Source of the DNA: Hippophae tibetana
Lineage: Eukaryota; Streptophyta; Magnoliopsida; Rosales; Elaeagnaceae
DNA length: 64,000 nucleotides
NCBI GenBank assembly: GCA_037013495.1
Contig: CM072812.1
Location: 79,529,840-79,593,839, forward strand
Direction of reading: 5' to 3'
Shown: positions 49,790 through 62,617 of the stretch, one piece after another
Layout: the number at the start of each line of letters is the position of its first letter
Numbering within the stretch: position 1 is the first letter of the stretch
The notes under the pieces: model-generated
Seen by the model: only the letters and a program-made list of their open reading frames with translations
What the model was told of the DNA's origin: nothing
Database searches by the model: none
Translations under genes and position numbers: made by a program

Positions 49790-50424
49790 GCTATGGATTT
49801 TGATCAGACCAACATGCATTCAGTTCCAGCTTTGAGAGTGGAAAATGGTAAGCTTAAAAGAAAGGTTAAGGAACAAAAATCCATGGTGATCAAGCTCAAG
49901 GGAAAGTTAAGTCCTTTTGAGAAGAACAAGTATGAGTTTACTTCTTGTAAAGAGAAGTTACTCTAAAGTCAATATCAAGAGAGGAGGATCTTGACTAAAA
50001 TGGCCACTCTTGTAGATAGGGAATCCTATTGGGAGAGCTTCTATATAAAGTGATTTGAAAGAGTATTCCTAAAGGTGATGGAAGTTACTAAAGAATTGGA
50101 GAGAATAATGTTTATGATTAGGTATACTCATCCCGACACGACGACCCATGTACATAAGAAAATTATTGAGATTCAGGCCGAGCTACTTCCCTTAGTGGAA
50201 GAAACCAATGATCCAGACACTAGTCGTGTGTCCAAATGTTTGAAATTTTTTTGACCCTCTAAGAGGGCCAAGCTTTGTATTAATAAATTTATAAAAAGTT
50301 TTTTAATTTCAAATAATGAAAATATTCTTGATAGCATGCACTTGCAATGCTCGAGTGTTACATGATTATCTTATCATTGCATTTTTTATTGGGGTACGAA
50401 ACCTACAATTGTTGGAATAACCTG

Positions 50425-51250
50425 ACTTGTTCTTAACCTAGGTGATAAAATTATGACATAAAAAATTTAGGGAGGGAGCTTCACCTGGTTCCTGATCAAG
50501 GTGCTCATATCTCCCTTCAATGTTAGATTATAGACTTGGTTCTTGACCGAGGTGGACAACTTGTGACCATTGTAAGTGTGATGGAATTCTACTGAGTTCT
50601 TAATCAAGGTGATCATCCAGTGACATAAAATAGTGAGAGAAGGAGCTTTTCCTAGTTCCTGATCGAGGTGCTAATATCTCTTTTCAATGTCAGAACATTG
50701 ACATGGTTCCTTACCGAGGTGGAGAACTCATGACCTTTGCTATTGTTAGGACACTCTACCTGGTTCTTAACCGAGATGCATATCTCTCCCTTCAATGTTA
50801 GAGCTCCGACTTGATTCTTGATTGAGGTGGAAAACTTGTGACCATTCCAAGTGTCAGGGTACTTTTTTTGGTTCTTAACTCAGGTGATTAGTCTATGACA
50901 TAAAATAGTGGGAGATGGAGCTTTACATAGTTCTTAACAGATGTGTTTATCTCTCTCTTCAATGTTAGAGCACTAACCTGGTTCCTAAACAATATGGATA
51001 ACTCATGACCTTTGCAAGCGTCATGGTACTCTACTTGGTTCTTAACCGAGGTGATCAACCTGTGACATAAAACAGTGGAAAAGGGAACTCTACCTAGTTC
51101 CTGACCAATGTGCTCATTTCTCCCTTCAATGTCAAAGCATCAACCTGGTTCTTGATTGAGGTGGACAACTCTTGAAATTTGCAAGCATTGGGGTGCTCTA
51201 CTTAGTTCTTAACCGAGGTGATCGACCCGTGACATAAAATAGTGGGAGAC
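50425..51250. repeat. Higher-order tandem repeat in the Tat-type element (about 56-bp monomer, about 168-bp trimer)
   Basis: About fifteen copies of a motif like TGGTTCTTAACCGAGGTG recur every 55 bp or so. Three monomer types alternate, distinguished by what follows the motif (GATCAAC, GCTCAT, GGACAAC), giving a 168-bp higher-order unit marked by GTGACATAAAATAGTGGGAG. The array lies between pol and the opposite-strand coding region, the hypervariable part of Tat elements known to seed satellite DNA. Confidence 0.8.
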
Positions 51251-54200
51251 TTCTGAGAGAGAATCATTTGCTGAAGAGGGGTCATTCTATAGATATGCCT
51301 ATATTGATGTTACATGGAAGTGGTAAATTAATACACATTAGAGGTGATATTCTTCAAGTGTCTGACATTCCATCTTGTGCCCTCCTAAGTTCCTTAAATT
51401 ATTTTCAATAAATAGGCCTCTCTAGGTGTTGTTCCAATTATTTGGTAAAGTCCTTCACAATTAGCACCCATTTTATTGGCCATTCACTCCTTCTTGTTAA
51501 GGAAGACCTTTCTAAGAACCCAATCATCACTAGAAAATGTTTTGAAGTGCACATTCCTGTTGTAATATTCTGATACTTTTCTTTTATAATTGGTCATTCT
51601 TCTTAAAGCTATCCATTTTCTCCTCTACAAGGGTCATTTCGATTGCTCTACTTACCTCGTTTTATTCCTCTGTTAAAACTGACTTGGTAGTGGGTATTGT
51701 GACCTCAGTTGGTATTATCGCTTCAGTTCTGTAGACTAGGGAGAAAGAACTCTCCATAATGCTTCCCCAAGAGCTAGTCCTAACATTTCATAATGTACTA
51801 GGTAGCTGCTTAACGCATCTTTCCTTTGCACTTTCCAACCTCTTTTTTAATAGGCTTATTATTATCTTGTTGGAAGATTCTGCTTGACCATTGTCTTGGG
51901 ATAATATGGCATTGAATGGCACATATGTATGTTGTACTTGTGGGTGAATTCTTTGATGCTTTGTCCTATGAATTGTCTTCCAATATCGGTGACGAGCTCT
52001 CTAGGTAAGCTAAAGCAACAAATTATAGACTTCCATATAAATCAGATCACCTCTTCCTCTCGAATTCTTCCTAAAGGTTCTTATTTGATCCATTTTGAAA
52101 AGTAATCAATGGCCACAAGTAGAAATTTATTTTGACCCTTTCCTAAGGGTAAGGGTCTTACTATGTTAAGCCTCTATTTGTAGAAGAGCCAAGGGCTAAC
52201 CAACCCCTTCATAGTATTTAGAGGCATGCGTGACAATGGAGAAATTTTTGAAATTTATCACATTTTTGAGTGTATTTCATGCAATATGCTAGTATAGTGG
52301 ACCAATAATAGCTTTGTCTCATAATTCGTTGTTACAACCTCCTCCCTCCTAAATGTGAACCACAATATCTTTCATGTGCTTCAAATTACAACCTTTTAGA
52401 TCCTTCTTTGGCTATACACAATAGCCCAACCACGAGTGGAATTTTTTGGTATATTTTCCCTACTTTGATCATGTACTGACCTACCTTGGCTCTGATTTCC
52501 TTTACGGACTTGAGGTCCTCCTTTCTTTTGGCTTTTTAAAATTATAGATTGGGGTGAACCATGGGATGGTGGGAGCATCCACACACACGATCTTTCTTTT
52601 GACTTCTTCCAAAGATGCTTCTTCCAAGATTGTTTCTGATACTACTCAGTTGAGCTTGGTCTCTCGTACTAATGCCAAAGTGGCCAAAGCATCGTCGTGG
52701 CCATTCTAGTTTTATGCTATTTTCTTGATCTCGAACTCAGAAAATCTTGAGCATTCTTGCTTTAATCTTTCCAAGTACCCCTTCATCTTACCCTCCCTAG
52801 CTTCAAATGTCCATAAGAACTAGTTGACCACTAGTTTGGAATCGCTATGTAAAGTGATCTTATTCGGCCCTAGTTTCCTTGCAATCAAGGCTCCAAATAT
52901 AGCCACCTCATATTTTACAAGATTATTAGTTGCTTAGAAATCAAGTCTGATCACGTACTCAAAATATTTGTTGTCATGATCAATTGTGACCACCCCTAGT
53001 CCCACACCATTGAATTTGTATGCTCCATCAACAAATACCTGTCAGATTGGGTTTTTCTTTTGGTATAACCCATATACTTTCTTCTACTACTCATCGACAA
53101 TGACCTCTGGCTTCTCACTGAACTCAGCCACAAACTCAACCACCACATGTCCTTTTATGGCTATTCTAGCCATGTACATAATGTCATACTCTCCCAATTC
53201 TATGGCAATTTATGCCAGCTTTCCTACTACATCTGGCCTCGTTAGGATACTTTTGAGTTGGTGAGAAGTGAGTACCATGATTGTGTGTGAGTCAAAGTAA
53301 TACTTGAGCTTCCATTCACCAAATTTTAAAGCGAAAGCCAATTTGTTAATGGTTGGATATTTACGTTGGGCATTCGTCTGAACATGGCTGATGTAGTAGA
53401 TATGGTGTTGAATCTTGTCTCTTTTGGTTAAGAGCACAACACTACACATTGGAGGTATCACAACCAAATATATATAAAGAATTCCGCCTTGGAGTTGCCT
53501 GACCAAAACATGGGGTTTGCTCAAGTACTTTTTGATTTTCTCAAAGGCTCCATCATAGTCCTCATCCTAAAAGACTAATGTGTTCTTTCTAAGAGTTTTG
53601 AAGAAGGGCGTACACTTATCGGTGCATTTAGAGATAAACTTGTTTAATGCCACTATTCTTCCATTTAGATGTTGGAATCCCTTAAGGCTTATAGGTGGCT
53701 TCATATTCAATAGAGTTTGTATTTTGTTTGGGTTGGACTCAATTCCCCTGGATGACATGAGATACCCTAAGAATTTTTCTTACAACACCACCAAAGACAC
53801 ACTTCTTGAGGTTAAGCTCCATGTCATACCTCTAGATTACTGAGAATACCTCCTTTAGGTTCTTGGCATGGTCCTAGTGTTTTTCAATCCAAACAACATC
53901 TGTGTGTAACCAAATGTTCCCTCTTTTGTGATAAAAGATTTTTTCTCCTCATCCTCAGGGTTTATTCTAATTTGGTGGTACCGAGAGTATGCATCCAAGA
54001 AACTTATCAGCCCAAACCTGACAGAGGTATCTACCAGTTGATCAATACTTGGAAGGAGGAAGCATTCTTTGGGACACAACTTGTTTAGATCTATGAAGGT
54101 TATGCATATATAGGATGACCCATATGCTTTTTTTTACTAGAACTAAATTTTATAGCCATGAAGGATAGATGACCTTATTTATAACCCCATCCTTTTTAAG

Positions 54201-56733
54201 GGTAGCCACATGGCATTTTATCACCTCAATATTTTCCCTTGGAAATTTCCTTTTTCATTGCTGAATGGGTCTAACCTATACATTGACATTTAGTTGGTGT
54301 GTTATGAATTTTGGGTAAATCCTAGGCATATCTGTTAGGGTCCATGCGAAGATGTATGCATTAGACATGAGGAATTGTGAGAGTTGTTCCTTTAATTCCA
54401 CTGTCAAGTCTCCACCCATTTTTAAGGGGTGGTTCTCTCCTTTAATGTCCATAGGGAGGTATCTTATTCTATTTTGGTTGTCTAACCTCACCAAGCCTTT
54501 TCCCCATGGTCTCTTTTGATGGAGAACCCTTGGTGATTTCTACTTATGGGAAATATTTTTCATAGTGGTGTTATAATATCTTATGGCCTTCTCTTGGTCT
54601 CTCCTTCTCTCATCTGGGCATTCGTTAGTGGGGAATTTGATTACTTGATGAAGTATGGATGAAATTTTTCTCATTTTGTGTATCCATGGCCTTCCCAATA
54701 TGGCATTGTAATGTGTTAGGACATCGATGATCACAAAATTGGTCATTGTTATCACCCACATTACCATGAAAAGAAATACCACCATTCCTTTTGTGTAGGT
54801 GGTGTTACTATTGAACCTCACGAGAGGGAGCTATTCCTTAAAATGTCTGCTTCCTTAACTCCTAGGGCCTTGGCAGTAGTTAGAAAAAAGAGATCCACCA
54901 AACTCCTCATATCAATCATTATTCGACATACATCATAAGATCCAATTTTCAAAGTTATTACTAAAGGGTCCTCGTGATGGGATAAGGTATCATCCTTTTC
55001 ATTGAAAATGATTTCTACAATAGGTCTTGCCTTATCCAAGGTGTATAAATGAGGGGATTGCGCAGTTTTCTTGCAAACCTTTTGGGTGAGTGATTTGAGG
55101 CTCTGTTCATCCCAAGTCCTTTATGTATGGTATGTATAGTCCTAATGATGTGCTCATTATGGGGCTCCCTTCCATCACTTGATGAGTTTGTTGGTTTTAA
55201 TAGTTCTCGTATACTCTATTGATGTGTCTACATTGCCAAAAAATCCTCTATTTCTTTTTTGAGGTGTCTACATTTTCTTGTTTTGTGGCCCACATATTTA
55301 TGGAAGGCACATCATTTGGATGTGTCTCTAAGTGGGGATTTCATCTTTGGTGTCCATCTAACATTAGGTTCTCCTCCATCCTTATTATAGCTTGAGCTAG
55401 ATCTACTCTCAAGGGAAGACCTTTAAAAGGAGATAATGACTTTCCCTAAGGTGCTCTATTTGTTTTACCATTGTACGCCCCCTATTATTTGGTGTGAAGC
55501 ATTTGCTTTTGTTACTTTGATGTGCCCTATTTGGGCTTATCCTTATATATTTTTTGTTTGGTAACACCTTCACATTAGTTTGATGACCTTTGACCAAACC
55601 TAGCTTTCTCTAGGTTAACAAACTTTCTTACCTCCCTATATGATTGCTCTAATGTATGAGATACTATCTTGGTTAACTCGATAAATAAGTTGAAATTCTT
55701 TAGGAGACCTCTTCTAAAGGCCTCTGTGGCTATGGAGCTAGGACAATCAGTGATTTCCAATTTTTCCTCCTTCAATTATTTCATGTACTCCTCAGTGGAT
55801 TCTTCCCTTTCTTGAATAATTGAGAAAATGTGGTGTGATTCTTTTCTCAAGGGCTTGTTGCAGGCATAATTCGTGACGAATAGTCTAGTGAACTGTGAGA
55901 ATGAGATTATGGATCAGGGCACCAAGTTATTGAAAAAATTCTGAGTGTCTTAACAACGAACAATTTTCACCTAATGGCATCTCTTTTTCCCTAGGTGAGA
56001 CTCATAAAAGCCAAGACTATCTTGAAGTGCTGCACATGTGTTACTGGGTCCTTTGTTCTAAAGTAATCAGGACATTTAGGGGCGTTGAACTTAGCTAGTG
56101 GCTCATTGTTCTTTATCTCTTCAGAAAAGGGGGAGATATGCAATTGCTCACAATCCATGTCCACATTATATGGGTTTTACCTTTCTCATGTTTCTCATTT
56201 GCTGCCTTCAAGGCCTGATCTTGTTTCTTATTGGCCTATTTTAGTGCTTGAAATCATGCCTCCTAGCTTTTCCTTTCTTGAATCCATTGTTCATCACTAG
56301 GTCTTGTTGATCTTGAAAGGGGGTTTCTTTCGTCTTCTTGTTAAATGGATCATCTGTTTGGTCATTCATGGTCCTTCCCTCTAAATGGGAGCATAGTAAC
56401 CTATTTTCTCTAATGGTTTCTTTGAGCTCTCTTCTCAGTTCGAGGAACTGGCTAGCTAGTTCTTGGTGGAGAAGGTATCTTCAGCTCTGATCTCGTTGAG
56501 GGTTGGTGAGGTATTTTTTTGAGTCGTCATTGCTTCCTTGTTAGCCAACCTCGACCTTCTCCAGAGAGAGTTCCTACCATGGTAGTGCATGATAAATGTT
56601 TGTGAGTTTTCGGTATAACTTGTGAACGAGACACATCTGATTTTCCAAGATTCTCTCAAGGCTCAGAGTGAATCCCAAAGAATACGGGTCAAAAACTTAA
56701 AGTCGATCTCAAAATCTGAGCCCCACGATGGAG

Positions 56734-57077
56734 TTGATCCGATTTTATAGAGAGAAAACTTAGAAAGAAGTCAAAATAATTGATTGAATGTGTAGATTTC
56801 ATAAGAGTTCTATCTATTTATAGAACATTACACGTACAAGTGTTAATTACATGATGTGTACACATATATGAGTGTTTAAGAGATACAATCAGTACAAATT
56901 ATATTTTATTGATTGAGATTTACCCTAACTCGATTTGGAGGTTGACTTTACAAGGAGAATGGTTTCATGGGATCGACCTCCTACTTGTTGGTATACGCTT
57001 AAAGTGTGTAGAGTCAGGTATGCCATCCAAAGTATCCTGCCTTCGGATCGGACTGTTCACTTCTACTCAGGCCGACA
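56734..57077 (-). repeat. 5' LTR of the Tat-type element
   Basis: Direct copy of 44511-44835, followed inward on the minus strand by the Lys-tRNA-type primer binding site. The outer end is placed at GCCGACA (57077). Confidence 0.75.
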
Positions 57078-57531
57078 TCAATCAAGAAAACAAGTAAAAT
57101 AATTGAAATATTCCTTGAGCTTTGCTTTTTAGCTGTCAACAATTTCCTGCTTCTCTTCCTTAGTGTTATGCCAAATGCCGAGGGATGAGGACAATAAAAA
57201 ATACCTTTTAGGCATGGCCATATCAATCAAATTCAAAGCCAATAGAAATTCTTAACAACAGTTTGGGAATTGGCAAAGTGAAGAATAAGAGATACAAATA
57301 ACTAATCATTCAGACATATCCCTAAGAAGAGTGTCGGTGTCCGGGAACGTTAATTTTTGTTGAGAAAAATAATGTGATGAATTGCTAGGTTATTATTATT
57401 ATTATTATTTTAGTCATAATCTTTTGGGGCATGGCGAACATTCGCAATCGCATGTGGAACACAATCACATAAATCCCCCTACAGATATGGCTGACTCTTC
57501 GACAGTTCGGCTTGATGCATGAAAGGGTATA

Positions 57532-57897
57532 TGTTGAAAAATTTGAGTTAAAAACGCCAAAGCCAAAGGCCAAAGGCCTAAAGGCCTTGCCAAATAAAAC
57601 AAGCTCTCTCAAAGTTGTATTCTTTCTTTCATATTTTCATTACAATTCTATAGCTATATATAAAGAGATTTACTAATTGAATTACTATTTGAATTAAGGA
57701 TTCCTTGATTTACTCATTGAATTAAGGATTCCTTATTTTACTCATTGAATTAAGGATTCCTTGTTTTTCTCCTTGAATTAATCCTTAAATTAAGAATGAT
57801 AACTCCTTGATTTACTCCTTAATTTACTCCTTCAATTAAGGTTCTTGATTTACTCATTAAATTAAGAAGTTAACACTCCTTAATTTTATCTCCAATA
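57532..57897 (-). mobile_element. Solo LTR, probably copia-type
   Basis: A 366-bp block is flanked by a perfect 5-bp duplication GTATA (57527-57531 and 57898-57902). On the minus strand it begins TATTGGAGATAAA, close to the common copia LTR start TGTTGGA, and ends TTTTTCAACA. A TATATATAG promoter-like stretch lies at about 57650-57662. A short tandem repeat occupies the first half. It has no internal region, so it is a recombined remnant. Confidence 0.72.
57665..57870. repeat. Minisatellite of about 29-bp units inside the solo LTR
   Basis: About six imperfect copies of a unit around GAATTAAGGATTCCTTGATT followed by TACTCATT. The first three are nearly identical; the later ones vary in length. 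Confidence 0.8.
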
Positions 57898-57902
57898 GTA
57901 TA

Positions 57903-58895
57903 CCTGTTATTCATTCTTGTTAATAACAGTTACACCCTTAGATCTCTTCCTTCTACAGTAGTATTTCCTATTTCTTTTCCCATGTCATATATTTTACATA
58001 CTTTTAAATTATTATATGAATTAATTAAATAACATATGAATTTAAATTGAATGTATAATAGTAATATAACTTATTAAGAATGAACCAAATTATACAGTGA
58101 TGTGTTTACTAATTGGAAAAGGAAAACTAAAGAATGGGAATAATTCCCTTGTTCATGTTTATTTAACATAAAAAATGTGCAGGAGATGAAATGCAAGTGA
58201 TTCCGAAATTCATCCACAAATTCATTCCCAACTCCCTTCTCATTCATTTCCTTTCCCAACTTTATTTTCATTTTTTAATATAAATTTTGAGAAAATTTTA
58301 TCATCTAAAAATTTGTAATATTCTAGAAATATCCTTATTGCCAAAGAACATAATTACTTAAGTAATTTAATTTTTTTATACAAATTTTGAGACAATTTTA
58401 CCTTTTTATTTTTAATAGATAAGGATGATGTTTTAAGTAAAATTTAATTTTTAATTAAAATTAAAAATATTATTATATTAATTATTTTTTAAAATACAAA
58501 AATAATATATTAATCAAAAATTAAACATAAACAATGATTTATTTACAAAGATATCAAAGAGAATGAATACATTTATTCTAATTCATTCTCATTCTAATTT
58601 CAATTAATTTTTATTACGAATTAATGAACACATCCTATAATAAGACATCCTATAATGGTTTCAGAGACGAATGAAGCCATCTATCTTAATAATTATAACT
58701 ACTTTACCTCGATTTTGGATATTTTTAGTAATCGGTAGTAGGTTTTTTAATGGTTTAACACGATTTTTATTTTTAATATTTATTTAAAAATATACTTAGT
58801 TTAAAAAGTTAAAAATATTAACACAATATTTATTCTATTAAATTATTTAAAATATTGATATTAATTTTTTTATTTAACTATTTATTACAAAGTAA

Positions 58896-58939
<44 letters not shown>

Positions 58940-60032
58940 CAATTTATAAATTTTAGAAATATTAATTTTATTATTTTTTCAAAAGCTTGTCATATAAACA
59001 TATATACACACAGATATAGGGCTTAGTGCTTATTAATATATAAACATGTCAGATGTTTTTTTTTTTTTTTTTTTGGAGAATATATGGACATGTAAAATCA
59101 CGAGAATACGTACTCAATTATTAATGGTTCTATAAATTAAAAAAAATAAATTATTAACGGTTCTAGCTATGCATGACAGTATTGCTCAAAACTTTTAACA
59201 TAAAAGAAGACAAAAATAGTTAGATCTCCAATCATCTCAGCTATTGCCATCAAAGAAATGATCCATAATAAAGTTCTATGATAAACACTAAGTTTAATAT
59301 TAGCTCAAATACGGATAACAATTTACAGTGTAGTTGATTAGGTTGTAAGTCAAATTATTAATAACTAAAAATTAAAACACAAAACTATTAGTCATATTAA
59401 TCGTACAAAAGTTAAATGTTCAAAACAAAATATTGGAAAAAGTAACTTGGCTCAACGTACGGTACCTAAAAAGAAATCAGGACAACTTCTTATTCCTACT
59501 TATATAGATAAATATGTTACATGTATAAAATTGTTATATATATTGTTGGTACCTATTGGATTCGAGAACTTAAGATATTGAATTGTATCAGGAGAACAGT
59601 TATATTAAGACATTATTAATATGTATGGACTTGTGAAAAAAAGATGCATTTTCTAATTTTATATAGTGATTATAATTATATAAATATGTCATGTCATTTT
59701 TCTATACAGAGGGATTAGTTATTATAGTTATATAAACGTGTCATAAGTATTTTTTGGAGAACGGAATGGACATGATAAATAAAATCACAAGAGTACATAC
59801 TGATCAATGTTTGTAGCTAAACTTGACAACATTGCTTAAGTATCATTTGAATGGATTCCATGAAATGGATTCACTTATATTTTACACGTATGGATGAGAA
59901 GAGAATGATCACCCAATATTAATCTATAAAATGCAAATTGCTTGGAGGAGTTCACAATAAATCAATTACGTACTACAAATTATTACATATATATCAAGAT
60001 GAATATGCATGATATATATATAATTAAATTGA
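57903..60032. other. AT-rich spacer and 3' side of the WIP gene
   Basis: No gene is seen. A pure (TA)n run lies at about 58901-58937. An A/T-rich stretch with CATTCTCATTCTAATTTCAAT-like phrases at 58570-58610 could be the end of a decayed transposon. The last few hundred bases before 60032 should hold the 3' UTR of the WIP zinc-finger gene. Confidence 0.4.
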
Positions 60033-60449
60033 TCACAAAGCATCATGATAAATTTCAGAATTAGTATCCTCCTCCTCATCATAGTAGTCACGATGAGCAT
60101 GACCAAAGGCCCTAATGTGATCTTTAAGGGACCTTTTGTGCTTGAAATCAGAACCACAAAAGCAGTACCAAATCTTACCACAATTCTTCTCGTGAGTTCT
60201 CCAATCACCTTTAACAGCAAATGGCTTGGCACATTTGGTGCAAGTAAAGGGTTTGAGACCGTGCTTTCTCTTGAAGTGTGTTTGAAGAGTACGAAAGTCC
60301 TTTAGAGGTCTTGAACGAGGGTGGTCAATGTTGTGTTTGCAATCTGGTGAGCAACAATAGCATGGAAGTCTAAGCATTGCTGTTGGTTGTGTTCCTTTTA
60401 GTGAATCTGGCCCTTTTCTGTATTGTGATCCATGTCCCCACATATGCAT
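60033..60449 (-). CDS. WIP-family C2H2 zinc-finger transcription factor, last exon
   Basis: A 138-codon exon preceded on the minus strand by a consensus acceptor (TGTCAG). It begins [13 protein letters not shown], exactly where the single intron of plant WIP genes ends. It holds the second half of zinc finger 1 (HMWGH), then finger 2 ([12 protein letters not shown]...THFKRKHG), finger 3 ([10 protein letters not shown]...THEKNC) and finger 4 ([18 protein letters not shown]...GHAH), ending in an acidic tail [20 protein letters not shown] proteins are nuclear regulators of seed-coat, transmitting-tract and root development (TT1, NTT and relatives). Exon 1, with the WIP motif and first half of finger 1, is not in the 315 bp up to the CACTA element. 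It must lie beyond the window or be lost. Exon 2 itself is uninterrupted. Confidence 0.9.
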   Translation of the reverse strand: MHMWGHGSQYRKGPDSLKGTQPTAMLRLPCYCCSPDCKHNIDHPRSRPLKDFRTLQTHFKRKHGLKPFTCTKCAKPFAVKGDWRTHEKNCGKIWYCFCGSDFKHKRSLKDHIRAFGHAHRDYYDEEEDTNSEIYHDAL

Positions 60450-60764
60450 CTGACATTTTCATTCCTTAATTAATTAATATTCTGTTTTACATTATTTAAT
60501 TACATTACATACATGTATATGTGCCAGTTCATAAAAACATATTATCCATTTAATTAATATTATATCTATAAAGAATATGAAAGATGAGAGTTGTGATCAG
60601 AACAATACTTTTAAATTAATTGTAATGCATGAGGTGTTACAATACTATATAAATAGCATCAATATTTGAAACTGATTGGCTAATTAAGAGACTAGATTAC
60701 TTTCTATTCAGTTATAACAAACTCATACAACGGCACTACAACTTCAGGCTATTTACATTACATC
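60450..60764 (-). other. Part of WIP intron 1 (inferred)
   Basis: This AT-rich stretch lies between the acceptor of the WIP last exon and the CACTA terminus. It has no coding potential on the minus strand that could be the WIP first exon, so it is best read as intron. Confidence 0.55.
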
Positions 60765-61297
60765 CATTACTACAAAAATAGGTATTTTACAAAAAAAAAG
60801 TTATTTAAGTCGTTGTGTAAAGTCAGTTTTTGAAAAAAAATCGATTTATAATAAATTTAAAGTTGATTCGGTATAGAACCGACGCTATCCATATTGAACG
60901 TAGTATCGATTGACGTAGATAATTGCCGCTAACCACGAGGATAGCGTCGGTTCGCAACGTAAACCGACGCTATGCCCTATTTTTTAAATTAAAAAATGGA
61001 TAAAATAAATACAATTAAAATTAATTATTATTTTATTTGACTCTTTAGAATTTAAGTTGGATAAAAATAGTATAATTTTTTCTTTTTTTTAGACAATTAG
61101 TTTTAAAAATTATATAATTTTATTTATTTGTTTGGATATTTAAATTTATATATGTACCTACAATATATCTTTATTTAATTTTGTGTATATGTTTTAATTA
61201 AATATTATTCTAAAGTTATTATTTTTTCTATTTCTATAGTACGTATATGCATAGTCTAAATGAAATAATAATTGACAAAAAACAAATTTTAAATTGC

Positions 61298-61338
61298 GTG
61301 GATAGCGTCGGTTGACCTGGCGAACCGACGCTATCCAC
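61298..61338. repeat. Perfect inverted repeat in the CACTA 5' region
   Basis: Arms GTGGATAGCGTCGGTT (61298-61313) and AACCGACGCTATCCAC (61323-61338) are exact reverse complements with a 9-nt loop. This is the strongest pair among many subterminal repeats of the family. Confidence 0.9.
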
Positions 61339-62216
61339 CTAATATATCCAAATTCAGCTCATTTTTTACGCAGAACTCTAATTTCTTCATTTCTCTTCTC
61401 CATTTTCTCCCAAAATCGAGCTACACCCACTTTTTTTCTCAATTTCCGGCCACCTCCGACCACCATTTGCAACGTCGTTTTGTGAGTTATATTTCTCTTC
61501 TCATTATCTTTCAGATCTACTATTTTTTTGAGCGAAATACTCAAATTTTTTATACATATTTTTTCACTTATTCTCACTTACAAAACACCATTTTCTTCTT
61601 CTTTCCTTCATTTAGTCACTTCATAACATTTTTGTAAGTATTTCTATTAATTTTACAGCTTATTATTTAGTTTTTTTTTATTTTTTGTATAAATTTTTGA
61701 TTTAGGTATGTTTTTTATTTTGCTTGTTATTATGTTTGACTTATTTTATGTGGAAATAATATCTGAAATGTTGTGGGTTTGATGGATTATATATATTTAC
61801 CGTGCATGGATAAATTTATTTATATATTATAAATAATATATTTTATTAAGTAGAATTTTGCAGCTTATTATTCAGTTTGTTTTATTTTTTGTATAAATTT
61901 TTGATTTAGGTATGTTTTTTATTTTGCTTGTTATTATGTTTGATTGATTTTATGTGGAAATAATATCTGAAATGTTGTGGGTTTACTGTGCGTGGATAAA
62001 TTTATTTATATATAAATAATTATGTTTTATTAAGTAGTGAATAAAGGAAAAATAATATGTTTTTTAAAATTTTTAAGAAATTATATTGGTATAAGAGTTA
62101 TACGTGCTATCTATTGACTCTTAAAAAAATTATAAATATATATTTATAAACTCAATAATTTAAATAATATATATATATATATATATATTAATAAAAATAA
62201 AATAATAACTAAAAAC

Positions 62217-62219
<3 letters not shown>

Positions 62220-62260
<41 letters not shown>

Positions 62261-62262
62261 TA
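62220..62262. repeat. (TTA)n microsatellite
   Basis: About fourteen TTA units in a row within the CACTA leader/intron region. Confidence 0.9.
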
Positions 62263-62617
62263 TATATGCTACTTATGTGTTAAAATGTTAAATATGTTAC
62301 TATAGTAGTCCCTATATACTTCTATAGAATGTTATATACGTATAATTAATATTACTTTTTAATTATGATGTAGTAACATGTTTAGAAATTAGAATCAACC
62401 AAAGTGATTGGTTTTTATATATTCATGCTCACATGTTGCTTATTTTTTAATTTGTATAGAAATGATTTTGGAAAATGATTAAAATGATAACTGTTTTGTA
62501 TTATGTATGTTTTGATATATATTCTAATAATTAGGAAATTTATATATAATAATACTTGAAATATATTCATTGGATATATAATTAAGTAATATGTTTAATT
62601 CATGGCATTAATAGAAA

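Larger units (their letters stand above)
45200..50280 (+). mobile_element. Opposite-strand coding remnants of the Tat-type element
   Basis: Plus-strand coding-like stretches run antisense to pol and lie between pol and the 3' LTR. Pieces include KNKGSRKPTCCTRGW near 45510, AHILCINEIFVF near 46920 and a lysine/glutamate-rich, coiled-coil-like stretch at about 47170-47450 (FESSIESGYDMAMKSFKMD). The coil-like character resumes at about 49800-50000 beyond the nested solo LTR. This matches the position and style of the antisense ORF of Retand/Grande-type elements, whose function is unknown. It is broken. Confidence 0.55.
44511..57077 (-). mobile_element. Ty3/gypsy retrotransposon, Tat lineage, with opposite-strand coding remnants
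   Basis: LTRs of about 325-344 bp lie at 44511-44835 and 56734-57077 in the same orientation. Next to the 5' LTR, on the minus strand at about 56710-56732, a primer binding site of Lys-tRNA type reads CATCGTGGGGCTC. Going down on the minus strand come gag (about 55575-56660), protease (about 54800-55040), reverse transcriptase (about 53560-54500; pieces FLDAYSRYHQI and MLFGLKN), a RNase H region (about 52800-53560; RPDVVGKLAKLA-like) and integrase (about 51350-52400). A higher-order tandem repeat follows, then plus-strand coding-like sequence, an arrangement known from Retand/Grande-type Tat elements. An Athila-like solo LTR is nested in it. I did not find a target duplication. Many breaks; old. 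Confidence 0.82.

Noticed and set aside
44507-57082. Target duplication of the Tat-type element
   Set aside because: The bases next to the inferred LTR ends (GAGAT and TCAAT) do not match, so I do not claim one. The ends may have eroded or be misplaced by a few bases.
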